NCBI GenBank assembly: GCA_037133675.1
Contig: JBAXNR010000002.1
Coordinates: 36,902-100,901, forward strand
Length of the DNA: 64,000 nucleotides
From: UBA4132 sp037133675
Lineage (GTDB): Bacteria > Pseudomonadota > Gammaproteobacteria > Methylococcales > Methylomonadaceae
Reading direction: 5' to 3'
The translations under genes were made by a program, and so were the position numbers. This document shows positions 41,643 to 50,003 of the stretch, in pieces. A model generated the notes under the pieces. That model saw only the letters and a program-made list of their open reading frames with translations, was not told where the DNA came from and did no database searches. Numbering within the stretch: position 1 is the stretch's first letter; every line of letters starts with the position of its first letter.

Positions 41643-42944
41643 CTACCGTTGATTAATATCTTGATAATGGCGTAAGGTTTCGCCCGTGTATATCTGACGA
41701 GGACGGTAAATAGTGACTGATTCACCGTGAATCATTTCCCGCCAATGCGCCAACCAACCAGGCATACGCCCAATTGCGAATAACACCGTGAACATATTAG
41801 TAGGAATGCCCGCAGCGCGTAAGATTAAACCTGAGTAAAAATCCACGTTCGGATATAAGTTACGAGAGATGAAATAATCATCTTTCAAGGCAATTTCTTC
41901 TAAACGTTTGGCAATATCCAGTAATGGATCATTAACACCTGGTTTGTTCAGTAGTTTATCGCAATGCTGTTTTAATACCATCGCACGAGGATCAAAGTTT
42001 TTATAGACTCGATGACCAAAGCCCATTAAGCGGCGACCTGAGTTTTTATCTTTGGCTTGATTAATAAATTCTGTACCATCACCGCCTTCCGCGTGAATTT
42101 GTTCCAGCATTTTAATTACTTCCTGATTCGCACCGCCGTGACGTGGTCCCCAGAGTGCGGCAATTCCAGCAGTAATCACCGCGTAGACATTCGCCATACT
42201 AGAGCCAGCGGTACGCACCGACGAGGTGCTACAGTTCTGTTCATGATCGGCATGAAGTATTAGCAGCATATCGATGGCATTTATAATATCAATATCCAGT
42301 TGATAATCACGCACGGGCGAGGCGAACATCATATTGAGGAAATTGCTGGTATAGCGATATTTAATGGACGGATAAACCAGCGGTTCACCGATGGATTTTT
42401 TATACGAAAATGCCGCAATTGTCCGCACTTGCGACACTAGATTAGCCACAATTTGAATTTCCGTCTCTTCGTCTAACTGATCTGGCACAGGATAAAAAGT
42501 CGATAAGGAAGCAACCATCGTCGCCAGTATGCCCATTGGATGAGAACCACGCGGAAAGCCGTTAAAAAAATGATGTACATCTTCATGAATAATGGAGGAT
42601 TCATTAAGACGGGTTGAAAAAGTCAGCAATTGACCACTGTTTGGTAATTCCCCATACAACAACAGATAAGCGACTTCGGTAAACTGTGAATGCTCAGCCA
42701 ATTCCTCGATAGGATAACCGCGATAACGCAGTATACCTTGCTCACCATCAATATAGGTGATCGCACTTTCACACGCGCCTGTATTTCCATAACCGTCATC
42801 TAATGTTATATAGCCAGTCTGGCTGCGTAACTTAGTAATATCAATGGCTTTCTCACCCTCAACTCCCATGTAAGTCGGTAATGAATAATTTTTACCTTCC
42901 AACGTCAATGTGGCTGGTGTTAGCAGTTTTAATTTATCGCTCAT
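41643..42944 (-). CDS. gltA: Citrate synthase
   Basis: 433-residue type II citrate synthase condensing acetyl-CoA with oxaloacetate at the entry of the TCA cycle. Signatures: GYGNTGACESAITYIDGEQGILRYRGYPIEELAE at the N-terminus, HADHEQNCSTSSVR (catalytic His), GFGHRVYKNFDPRA (second catalytic His) and YPNVDFYSGLILRAAGIP (catalytic Asp). Length is normal for the hexameric gammaproteobacterial enzyme. A GGAGAT ribosome site precedes it. It lies between the TG-DUF2126 gene and the ATP-grasp operon, both on the same strand, with hairpins on both sides, so it is probably transcribed independently. Confidence 0.97.
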   Translation of the reverse strand: MSDKLKLLTPATLTLEGKNYSLPTYMGVEGEKAIDITKLRSQTGYITLDDGYGNTGACESAITYIDGEQGILRYRGYPIEELAEHSQFTEVAYLLLYGELPNSGQLLTFSTRLNESSIIHEDVHHFFNGFPRGSHPMGILATMVASLSTFYPVPDQLDEETEIQIVANLVSQVRTIAAFSYKKSIGEPLVYPSIKYRYTSNFLNMMFASPVRDYQLDIDIINAIDMLLILHADHEQNCSTSSVRTAGSSMANVYAVITAGIAALWGPRHGGANQEVIKMLEQIHAEGGDGTEFINQAKDKNSGRRLMGFGHRVYKNFDPRAMVLKQHCDKLLNKPGVNDPLLDIAKRLEEIALKDDYFISRNLYPNVDFYSGLILRAAGIPTNMFTVLFAIGRMPGWLAHWREMIHGESVTIYRPRQIYTGETLRHYQDINQR

Positions 42945-43000
42945 TTAATAAATCTCCAAATCTAATGTGTCGTTATCTGGTTATTCGATTGCTTATCGGA

Positions 43001-43021
43001 AGTGCAAGCTTTACTTGCACT
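43001..43021. repeat. Short hairpin agtgcaag...cttgcact
   Basis: 8-bp arms with a 5-base loop. It is the minimal form of the gagtgcaagc repeat, lying between the TG-DUF2126 stop and gltA. Confidence 0.6.
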
Positions 43022-43060
43022 CCTAAGTTACCCGTAAATTCTTAACTGTGAGCAGTGACT

Positions 43061-46000
43061 CTACCGATTACGATAGCGTAAATCCAAGGTAAATGGATAC
43101 TCAGCACTTAACTCTTCCTCTGGTGGTGCCATTGCTCTAGGTGCTGTGTTCGCAATACTAAATGTTGTCAGAAATGCTTCATCAGACGGTATAGACGGAG
43201 AGCTTGCCAATGGCGGACGAATAATAACGCCAGGGGTATGCCCATAATCCCAAAAACGGGTCATGCGACGCGTTTCTGCCGCGTAATCATTGACAGGGAA
43301 ATCATCATAACTACGTCCACCAGGGTGGGCGACAAAATAAGTACAACCGCCAATCGAATGTCCATTCCAAGTATCAATCACATCAAACACTAGCGGTGTA
43401 TGCGGTGCAATAGTGGGATGCAAAGCAGAAGGCGGTTGCCATGCACGATAACGTACCCCCGCCACAAACTCACCATTGCGCCCTGTTTTACGCATCGGCA
43501 CCCGTCTACCATTACAAGTAATCACATAACGACTCTCAGTAAAGCCCGTCACCAATATTTGTACTCGCTCCACCGAAGAATCTACATAACGCGCTGTGCC
43601 TGTACTGCTCATTTCTTCACCAAGAACGTGCCACGGTTCAATGGCAAAACGCAGTTCCATATCAATACCGTCAACCAGCGTATTGCCATAACGCGGAAAA
43701 CGAAATTCAAAAAACGGGTCTAGCCATTCCAGATCAAATGCAAAACCCGCACGTTGTAAGTCTTTGGTGACTTGTTTCATGTCTTCACGGACATAATGTG
43801 GCAACATAAAACGATCGTGTAGCTCCGTTCCCCAGCGCACTAAATCGTGCTGATAAGGTTCGCGCCAAAACCATGCAATCAATGAGCGCAATAACAGCGT
43901 CTGCACTAGCGACATACGCGCATGAGGCGGCATTTCAAACGAGCGTAGCTCCAAAATACCCAAGCGTCCTGTCGAACTATCAGGCGAATACAGTTTGTCA
44001 ATACAGAATTCAGAGCGATGGGTATTGCCTGTGATGTCAGTCATTAAATGACGTAGTAATCTATCCACCAGCCACGGTTCAGGCACTTCACCTTCGGGGA
44101 TTTGTTGAAAGGCAATTTCCAGTTCATAGAGTTTTTCATCACGTCCTTCATCAACACGCGGTGCTTGACTGGTAGGACCAATAAACATCCCCGAAAACAA
44201 ATACGATAACCCAGGATGATGTTGCCAATAAGTAATCAAACTGCGTAATAAACTAGGGCGGCGTAATAACGGGCTATCGGTTGGCATTTCTGCCCCCATC
44301 GTAATATGATTACCGCCGCCTGTTCCTGTATGGCGACCATCCTGCATAAATTTTTCAGTACCTAGTCTGGTTTGGCGTGCCTGATCATAAAGAATGGTAG
44401 TTTTATCAACCAATTCTTGCCATGTTTTAGACGGATGAATATTGACTTCAATGACACCAGGATCGGGCGTAACCATTAAGCGTTCCACACGATAATCACG
44501 CGGCGGTTCATAGCCTTCCATCACAATAGGCATAGTCAGACTTTCAGCCGTGGCTTCAATGGTAGCGACCAATTCAAGGTAATGTTCCAGTGAAGTTAAA
44601 GGTGGCATAAAGATATATAACCGCCCTTCCCTCGCCTCAACACACAGCGCGGTATGTGGCACTTCCACTTGTACCGCAACATCATCTCCCACTGCCTGTT
44701 CAATAATTTCGGGGTGTTCGTTGATTCTTTCTTCAATATGGCTATAACGGCGGGTTACTTCACCATAATAATCATCCAGTTCTGGTAAATCGGTAAATAG
44801 GCTTTGTGGCTCTTGGGTATCGATTTTATCAGGGGCAACCCACGGTAAACTGGCTAAGGGTAAACGCATACCCATAGGAGAATTACCAGGAATCAGAAAC
44901 ATCTCACCACGGCGAAAATCCCAAGGACCACTTTGCCAACATTGTTCAGACCAGTTCCATTTAATGGGTAGCGTAAAACCTGCGGGTTGATTCAAACCCG
45001 TATCCAATAATTTGGTTAGCGTTTTGCGTTCAATCGAATCTTTTAAATTACTTTTTAACGGATCAAGATTGTCGGGCAACGTGCCTTCTTGCCAAAGATG
45101 ATAAAAACTATCTTCATAAGCAGTGACTATGTAGCGGGGTTGTACACCCAAACGCTGACCGATTTGCTGAATAAATTGTCGTGCGTGTTTGATGGTATGA
45201 CCGTAGTCTTTATTGATGTCAGCAAGCAGGTTTGGATTACGCCAAATCGATGATCCATCTTTACGCCAAAAAATACCATATTGCCAACGCGGCAAGGCTT
45301 CACCTGGATACCATTTACCTTGACCATAATGCAGCATCGCACCTTTGGCAAACACATCACGCAGGCGAATGGTCAATTGTTGTGCAAGCTCACGCTTATT
45401 TGCACCATCGGCGTGCGTATTCCATTGATCGCCTTCCATATCATCGACTGATACAAAAGTCGGTTCACCGCCCATTGTCAAGCGAACATCATCTTCCATT
45501 AAGCGTTTATCAACTGCCTGACCTAAGGCATCAATGCGATACCACTGCTCATCGGTATAAGGTTTAGTGACACGCGGATCTTCGTGTAACCGATCTACCG
45601 TATTGCTAAATTCAAATGCCACTTCACATTTATCTGTGCCACCTGTAACAGGTGCAGCACTGGCTGGATCAGGGGTACACGCTAATGGAATATGCCCTTC
45701 GCCCGTCAACAAACCTGAAGTCGGATCCAACCCTATCCAGCCTGCACCAGGTATATAAACTTCTGTCCACGCGTGTAAATCAGTGAAATCATTTTCAGGG
45801 CCTGAAGGACCATCAAGTGATTTTATGTCAGAGGTAAGCTGTACTAAATATCCTGATACAAACCGTGCTGCTAAGCCAAGATGACGCAGTATCTGTACCA
45901 ATAACCACGCCGAATCCCGACATGAACCACTGCGGATTTTTAACGTCTCTTCACAGTTTTGAATACCCACTTCCATGCGTATGTTATAGCTAAGTGCTTC

Positions 46001-46459
46001 AAAAACTTTGCGATTAATATCAACTAAAAAGTCATTGATAGAGCGTTTGCTGACATCAAATTCTTTAACCCATTGTCTTAATAAAGGACCTTTTTCTGTG
46101 ACTTCCAAATACGGCTGTAACTCCTTCAGAGTCAGCGCGTCGTAACTAAATGGATAGTTCTCAGCATAATCTTCAACAAAAAAATCAAAGGGATTAATCA
46201 CAGTCATATCAGCGATAACTTCCACTTCAACGCTCAATCTTTCGCATTTATTCGGAAATACTACGCGGGCGAGCAAGTTACCAAACGGGTCTTGTTGCCA
46301 ATTGATAAAATGATCTTTGGGTTCAATGCGTAAAGTGTATGCTTTGATAGGTGTTTGGCTATGTACCGCTGGACGTAATCGAAATACATGAGGCGACAGC
46401 GAAACAGGTCTATCGAAGTTGTATACCGTTTTGTGACGGATGGCGACGCGAATGGTCAT
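43061..46459 (-). CDS. Transglutaminase-DUF2126 giant protein
   Basis: An 1132-residue protein. The N-terminal bacterial-transglutaminase domain (MTIRVAIRHKTVYNFDRPVSLSPHVFRLRP) is followed by the catalytic domain with Cys (RSGSCRDSAWLLVQILRHLG), His (DLHAWTEVYIPG) and Asp (IGLDPTSG). From about residue 310 comes DUF2126: RLTMGGEPTFVSVDDMEGDQWN, AEMPTDSPLLRRPSLLRSLITYWQHHPGLSYLFSG, LELRSFEMPPHARMSLVQTLLLRSL, and a beta-rich C-terminus. DUF2126 has been proposed, from memory of comparative genomics, to be a glutamine-synthetase-like amidoligase. It would thus carry both a peptide-bond-making and a peptidase/transferase domain. It typically accompanies the ATP-grasp/alpha-E set, from which it is here separated by gltA. 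Confidence 0.9.
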   Translation of the reverse strand: MTIRVAIRHKTVYNFDRPVSLSPHVFRLRPAVHSQTPIKAYTLRIEPKDHFINWQQDPFGNLLARVVFPNKCERLSVEVEVIADMTVINPFDFFVEDYAENYPFSYDALTLKELQPYLEVTEKGPLLRQWVKEFDVSKRSINDFLVDINRKVFEALSYNIRMEVGIQNCEETLKIRSGSCRDSAWLLVQILRHLGLAARFVSGYLVQLTSDIKSLDGPSGPENDFTDLHAWTEVYIPGAGWIGLDPTSGLLTGEGHIPLACTPDPASAAPVTGGTDKCEVAFEFSNTVDRLHEDPRVTKPYTDEQWYRIDALGQAVDKRLMEDDVRLTMGGEPTFVSVDDMEGDQWNTHADGANKRELAQQLTIRLRDVFAKGAMLHYGQGKWYPGEALPRWQYGIFWRKDGSSIWRNPNLLADINKDYGHTIKHARQFIQQIGQRLGVQPRYIVTAYEDSFYHLWQEGTLPDNLDPLKSNLKDSIERKTLTKLLDTGLNQPAGFTLPIKWNWSEQCWQSGPWDFRRGEMFLIPGNSPMGMRLPLASLPWVAPDKIDTQEPQSLFTDLPELDDYYGEVTRRYSHIEERINEHPEIIEQAVGDDVAVQVEVPHTALCVEAREGRLYIFMPPLTSLEHYLELVATIEATAESLTMPIVMEGYEPPRDYRVERLMVTPDPGVIEVNIHPSKTWQELVDKTTILYDQARQTRLGTEKFMQDGRHTGTGGGNHITMGAEMPTDSPLLRRPSLLRSLITYWQHHPGLSYLFSGMFIGPTSQAPRVDEGRDEKLYELEIAFQQIPEGEVPEPWLVDRLLRHLMTDITGNTHRSEFCIDKLYSPDSSTGRLGILELRSFEMPPHARMSLVQTLLLRSLIAWFWREPYQHDLVRWGTELHDRFMLPHYVREDMKQVTKDLQRAGFAFDLEWLDPFFEFRFPRYGNTLVDGIDMELRFAIEPWHVLGEEMSSTGTARYVDSSVERVQILVTGFTESRYVITCNGRRVPMRKTGRNGEFVAGVRYRAWQPPSALHPTIAPHTPLVFDVIDTWNGHSIGGCTYFVAHPGGRSYDDFPVNDYAAETRRMTRFWDYGHTPGVIIRPPLASSPSIPSDEAFLTTFSIANTAPRAMAPPEEELSAEYPFTLDLRYRNR

Positions 46460-46792
46460 AATCTTTTTTCCTATTTCCCGATGGTTAGGTTGGCTTTTTG
46501 CAGACTTATTTTACAACTGCTTGTAATAATACAAGCATGAATCGTTCCATATTTTGAATACTCAGTATATTGCAATAAGTTTGCGTAATGTGATTACACT
46601 AAACAAAGCGTGATTAAACGCAGTCACATAGTTATCGAAACAATCTTAAACACAGTGATCCTTGTCCAAAAAAAACGATATACTAAACAATCATAACTTT
46701 AATCGTAAATAAACATTGAAAAACATTCCGATGTTTAGTAAACTTCGCAGTCTTTTATTGAGCCTTTAACCGCAAGACATAAGTAACAAAAC
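46460..46792. other. 333-bp divergent intergenic region
   Basis: Separates the TG-DUF2126 gene (-) from rplM (+). AT-rich. It holds the candidate rplM promoter 46716-46744. No gene or strong hairpin is seen in the rest, which must also contain the promoter of the minus-strand gene. Confidence 0.5.
46716..46744 (+). promoter_or_regulatory. Candidate sigma-70 promoter of rplM-rpsI
   Basis: TTGAAA (46716-46721), 17-base spacer, TAAACT (46739-46744). It would give a leader of about 40 bases before the rplM ATG. The match is moderate and other AT-rich candidates exist in the region. Confidence 0.4.
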
Positions 46793-47221
46793 ATGAAAAC
46801 ATTTAGTGCAAAACCAGAAGAAGTTAAGCGCGATTGGTATGTAGTCGATGCAGAAGGAAAGACCTTAGGTCGTTTAGCTTCTGAAATTGCACTGCGTCTT
46901 CGCGGCAAACACAAACCAGAATACACACCGCACGTTGATACGGGTGATTATATTATTGTAGTAAATGCAGAAAAAATTGGCGTTACAGGCAATAAAGAAA
47001 AAAATAAATTATATCAACATCACACAGGATATATCGGTAATCTGAAAACCGTTAGCCTAGGTAAGTTAAGACAAACGTTCCCTGATCGTATTCTTACTAC
47101 TGCGGTTAAAGGTATGTTACCTAACAATCCATTGGGTCGTGCAATGTTCAAGAAATTGAAAGTTTATGCAGGTCCTGCACACGATCATCAGGCTCAACAG
47201 CCAAAAGTTTTAGACATTTAA
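46793..47221 (+). CDS. rplM: 50S ribosomal protein L13
   Basis: 142 residues, the normal length. KTFSAKPEEVKRDWYVVDAEGKTLGRLASEIALRLRGKHKPEYTPHVDTGDYIIVVNA is the canonical L13 start, and MLPNNPLGRAMFKKLKVYAGP the canonical end. Early assembly protein of the large subunit. It forms the conserved rplM-rpsI operon (15-base gap), terminated by the hairpin at 47649-47683. Confidence 0.98.
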   Translation: MKTFSAKPEEVKRDWYVVDAEGKTLGRLASEIALRLRGKHKPEYTPHVDTGDYIIVVNAEKIGVTGNKEKNKLYQHHTGYIGNLKTVSLGKLRQTFPDRILTTAVKGMLPNNPLGRAMFKKLKVYAGPAHDHQAQQPKVLDI

Positions 47222-47236
47222 GCGAGTAGATAGACC

Positions 47237-47629
47237 ATGGCAGCAGCTCAGTATTATGGAACAGGTCGTCGTAAATGTGCAGTAGCACGCGTTTACGCAA
47301 CATCAGGCACTGGAAAAATCACCATTAACACAAAATCTATCGAAGATTATTTTGGTCGTAAAACCGATCAGATGGTATCTCGTCAGCCGCTAGAGTGTGT
47401 TGATATGGTTGGCAAATTCGATGTTAATGTAATTGTTAAAGGCGGTGGCCCCTCTGGTCAAGCTGGTGCTATTCGTCACGGATTGACCCGCGCTTTAATG
47501 GTATATGATGAAGCTTTACGTCCAGCTCTGAGAAAAGCAGGGTTTGTTACCCGTGATTCTCGTATCGTAGAACGTAAAAAAGTCGGTCTACACAAAGCGA
47601 GAAAACGTCCTCAGTACTCAAAACGTTAA
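47237..47629 (+). CDS. rpsI: 30S ribosomal protein S9
   Basis: 130 residues. YYGTGRRKCAVARVY, the central GGGPSGQAGAIRHGLTRAL and the basic C-terminal tail KARKRPQYSKR, whose end reaches the P-site tRNA, are all intact. It is the second gene of the rplM-rpsI operon. Confidence 0.98.
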   Translation: MAAAQYYGTGRRKCAVARVYATSGTGKITINTKSIEDYFGRKTDQMVSRQPLECVDMVGKFDVNVIVKGGGPSGQAGAIRHGLTRALMVYDEALRPALRKAGFVTRDSRIVERKKVGLHKARKRPQYSKR

Positions 47630-47648
47630 TCGTTTTAAAAATAAAAAT

Positions 47649-47683
47649 AGGGCTACTATTCTTAAGGAAAGTAGCCCTTTTTT
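47649..47683 (+). terminator. Rho-independent terminator of rplM-rpsI
   Basis: 9-bp stem agggctact / agtagccct with a 12-base loop followed by a T-run (tttttt), 20 bases after the rpsI stop. Confidence 0.93.
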
Positions 47684-47796
47684 ATGGCATGAGCAAACCG
47701 TCAGCTAATAGCGCGTTGTTTTTTTTGTTAGCAGTGATAAACTCAGCACCGTTAATGATATTATGTGCCTAACAAATGCTGACAAATTTTTGAAAA

Positions 47797-48516
47797 ATGC
47801 CTACTAACTCGCCAACACTAGAATTTAAAAGCGGTAGTTTTTCCGTACCTATTTTAATTCTGTTTTCCGACGATTTAAAGGCTATTGGGCAACAGCTTCA
47901 AGAAAAAGTCGATTTGGCTCCCGAATTCTTTAAAAACTCACCTTTAATTTTTGACGTACAAGAGCTGAATAAGCTAAGTCGTGCGATCGATATTCCAGCT
48001 TTAGTAGATATTATTCGACAATCGGGTCTACTACCCACTGGAATACGAGGCGGTACTACTCAGCAAAATAAAGAAGCATTGGCGTTACTTATTCCCGTCT
48101 ATTCAGCGCACAGTAGCACACTCACATCCGCTGACACTCAAGCACAAAAACAAAAAATCATTGAACCTGAGCCTTCAGTTAATGCCAGTGCCACCATAAT
48201 TACTCGCCCTGTTCGTTCAGGTCAACGACTTTACGCATCAGGTGATTTAATCGTTTTAGCGCAAGTGAGTGCAGGTGCTGAGATTATGGCTGAAGGTAAT
48301 ATCCATGTTTACAATACCTTAAGAGGTCGCGCCTTAGCTGGAGTACAGGGCAATGTGGATGCTCGAATTTTCTGTTCAGATTTGCAAGCCGAGCTTATTT
48401 CAATTGCTGGAAATTACAAAATCAGTGAGGATATGGATATGCGTGACGTTGTTAGTAAAAAATCAGTTCAGATCTATTTACAAGGTCATACCTTGATTAT
48501 TAAAGATATTATCTAA
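47797..48516 (+). CDS. minC: Septum-site-determining protein MinC
   Basis: A 239-residue inhibitor of FtsZ polymerisation that prevents polar division. The N-terminal domain (LEFKSGSFSVPILILFSDDLKAIGQQLQEKV) is followed by a linker with many charged/Ala/Thr residues, and the C-terminal beta-helix domain binding MinD (RSGQRLYASGDLIVLAQVSAGAEIMAEGNIHVYNTLRGRALAGVQGN, IFCSDLQAELISIAGNYK). First gene of minCDE, 23 bases before minD. Confidence 0.97.
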   Translation: MPTNSPTLEFKSGSFSVPILILFSDDLKAIGQQLQEKVDLAPEFFKNSPLIFDVQELNKLSRAIDIPALVDIIRQSGLLPTGIRGGTTQQNKEALALLIPVYSAHSSTLTSADTQAQKQKIIEPEPSVNASATIITRPVRSGQRLYASGDLIVLAQVSAGAEIMAEGNIHVYNTLRGRALAGVQGNVDARIFCSDLQAELISIAGNYKISEDMDMRDVVSKKSVQIYLQGHTLIIKDII

Positions 48517-48539
48517 TATCGCTACAGTGGAGGAAACAA

Positions 48540-49352
48540 GTGACAAGAATTATCGTTGTAACATCAGGTAAAGGCGGAGTTGGTAAAACCACAACCAGTG
48601 CAGCCATAGCCATGGGGTTCGCAAAAAAAGGTCACAAAACAGCAGTTATCGACTTTGATGTTGGTTTGCGTAATCTCGACTTGATTATGGGCTGTGAACG
48701 CCGTGTTGTTTATGACATTGTCAATGTCATCTATGGAGAAGCGACGCTTAATCAAGCCTTGATTAAGGATAAACATTGTGAAAACCTATACATTCTGCCC
48801 GCCTCGCAAACCCGCGATAAAGACGCGCTAAGCCAAGAGGGTGTCGGGCAAATCCTAGAAGAACTGGCAGCTAAAGATTTTAAATACATCGTTTGCGACT
48901 CACCTGCTGGCATTGAAAAAGGTGCGCATCTCGCTATGTATTTCGCCGATGATGCCTTTGTGGTAACTAATCCAGAAGTCGCTTCAGTAAGAGACTCAGA
49001 CCGTATGCTAGGTATTTTGGCGAGTAAATCACGCCGCGCCGAGCAAAATTTAGAACCCATTAAAGAATATTTACTACTAACCCGTTATTCAGCAGAACGG
49101 GTAAAAATAGGTGAAATGTTGAGCGTAGCCGATGTGCAGGATATTTTATCGCTGCATTTACTGGGAGTAATTCCAGAATCAAAATCTGTTTTAACCGCAT
49201 CAAATTCAGGAATACCTGTTATTCTCGATGAAAAAAGTGATGCAGGTCAAGCTTATACTGACATTGTTGCTCGTTATTTAGGCGAAGACAAACCACATCG
49301 CTTTATTGAAGAGAAAAAAGGAATTTTTGGGAAGTTTTTCGGGAGTAAGTAA
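48540..49352 (+). CDS. minD: Septum-site-determining ATPase MinD
   Basis: A 270-residue deviant-Walker-A ATPase that recruits MinC to the membrane and oscillates pole to pole with MinE. The P-loop VTSGKGGVGKTTTSAA, AVIDFDVGLRNLDLIMGCERRVVYDIV, VCDSPAGIEKGAHLAMYFAD and the C-terminal amphipathic membrane-targeting helix (KKGIFGKFFGSK) are all present. The start is GTG 48540 with a strong GGAGG site. Its stop overlaps the minE start (TAATG). Confidence 0.98.
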   Translation: MTRIIVVTSGKGGVGKTTTSAAIAMGFAKKGHKTAVIDFDVGLRNLDLIMGCERRVVYDIVNVIYGEATLNQALIKDKHCENLYILPASQTRDKDALSQEGVGQILEELAAKDFKYIVCDSPAGIEKGAHLAMYFADDAFVVTNPEVASVRDSDRMLGILASKSRRAEQNLEPIKEYLLLTRYSAERVKIGEMLSVADVQDILSLHLLGVIPESKSVLTASNSGIPVILDEKSDAGQAYTDIVARYLGEDKPHRFIEEKKGIFGKFFGSK

Positions 49353-49609
49353 TGAGTTTATTGGATTACTTTAAGATAACCAAAGTTAGTTCAGCATCGG
49401 TTGCAAAAGAAAGATTGCAGATTTTGGTTGCTCATGAGCGATCCTTCAAGAATCAGCCCTCTTATCTTCCACAATTACAGAAAGAGCTACTACAAGTGAT
49501 ACAAAAATACGTTAATGTTGGAAATGATTCCATATCCGTTAATTTTGAACAAGACGAACATCAGGAAACACTTGAAGTTAATATAGTGCTACCTGATAAA
49601 CCACGTTAA
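49352..49609 (+). CDS. minE: Cell division topological specificity factor MinE
   Basis: 85 residues. The N-terminal membrane-targeting and anti-MinCD helix (SLLDYFKITKVSSASVAKERLQILVAHERS) precedes the C-terminal dimerisation domain (YLPQLQKELLQVIQKYVNV). It is translationally coupled to minD through TAATG. Confidence 0.97.
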   Translation: MSLLDYFKITKVSSASVAKERLQILVAHERSFKNQPSYLPQLQKELLQVIQKYVNVGNDSISVNFEQDEHQETLEVNIVLPDKPR

Positions 49610-49651
49610 AACTTATTAATTTTTCATCAATCACCATAAAGGTAAATAACA

Positions 49652-49849
49652 ATGAGCAATGCAATCAGTGATGCAGCAGGTAAAATCTGGCAATATCTGG
49701 ACAAAAATGGACCATCTAGCGTGACTAAAATCACGACTGAAACAGAAATCAATAAAAATGACGTACAACGCGCAATTGGTTGGTTATCTAAAGAAGATAA
49801 ACTAATCATCGAAACCAAAGGTCGCGTCGAAACCATTTCATTGAAATAA
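49652..49849 (+). CDS. Small winged-helix protein (DUF2582 family)
   Basis: A 65-residue protein that is a single winged helix-turn-helix: KIWQYLDKNGPSSVTKITTETEINKNDVQRAIGWLSKEDKLIIETKGRVETISL. Members of DUF2582 are small stand-alone winged-helix proteins of unknown target. It follows minE by 42 bases with an AAGG ribosome site and ends before a strong hairpin, so it may be the last gene of the min operon. DNA binding is inferred from the fold only. Confidence 0.85.
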   Translation: MSNAISDAAGKIWQYLDKNGPSSVTKITTETEINKNDVQRAIGWLSKEDKLIIETKGRVETISLK

Positions 49850-49861
49850 ACTCCGATAAAG

Positions 49862-49893
49862 ATAACCCTCTAGGACTAAGCCTAGAGGGTTAT
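49862..49893 (+). terminator. Terminator-like hairpin after the winged-helix gene
   Basis: Perfect 13-bp stem ataaccctctagg / cctagagggttat with a 6-base loop followed by ctttcccctt. The T-run is weak but the stem is strong. It ends the min operon. Confidence 0.8.
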
Positions 49894-50003
49894 CTTTCCC
49901 CTTATCACTCTTCAAAACCATGCTGATGGTTGTCAGCTTTTACTATCGAACACAGCCCACCCATTACCTTTTCAATAGTTAACCAAAACTAAAGCCATTG
50001 TTT

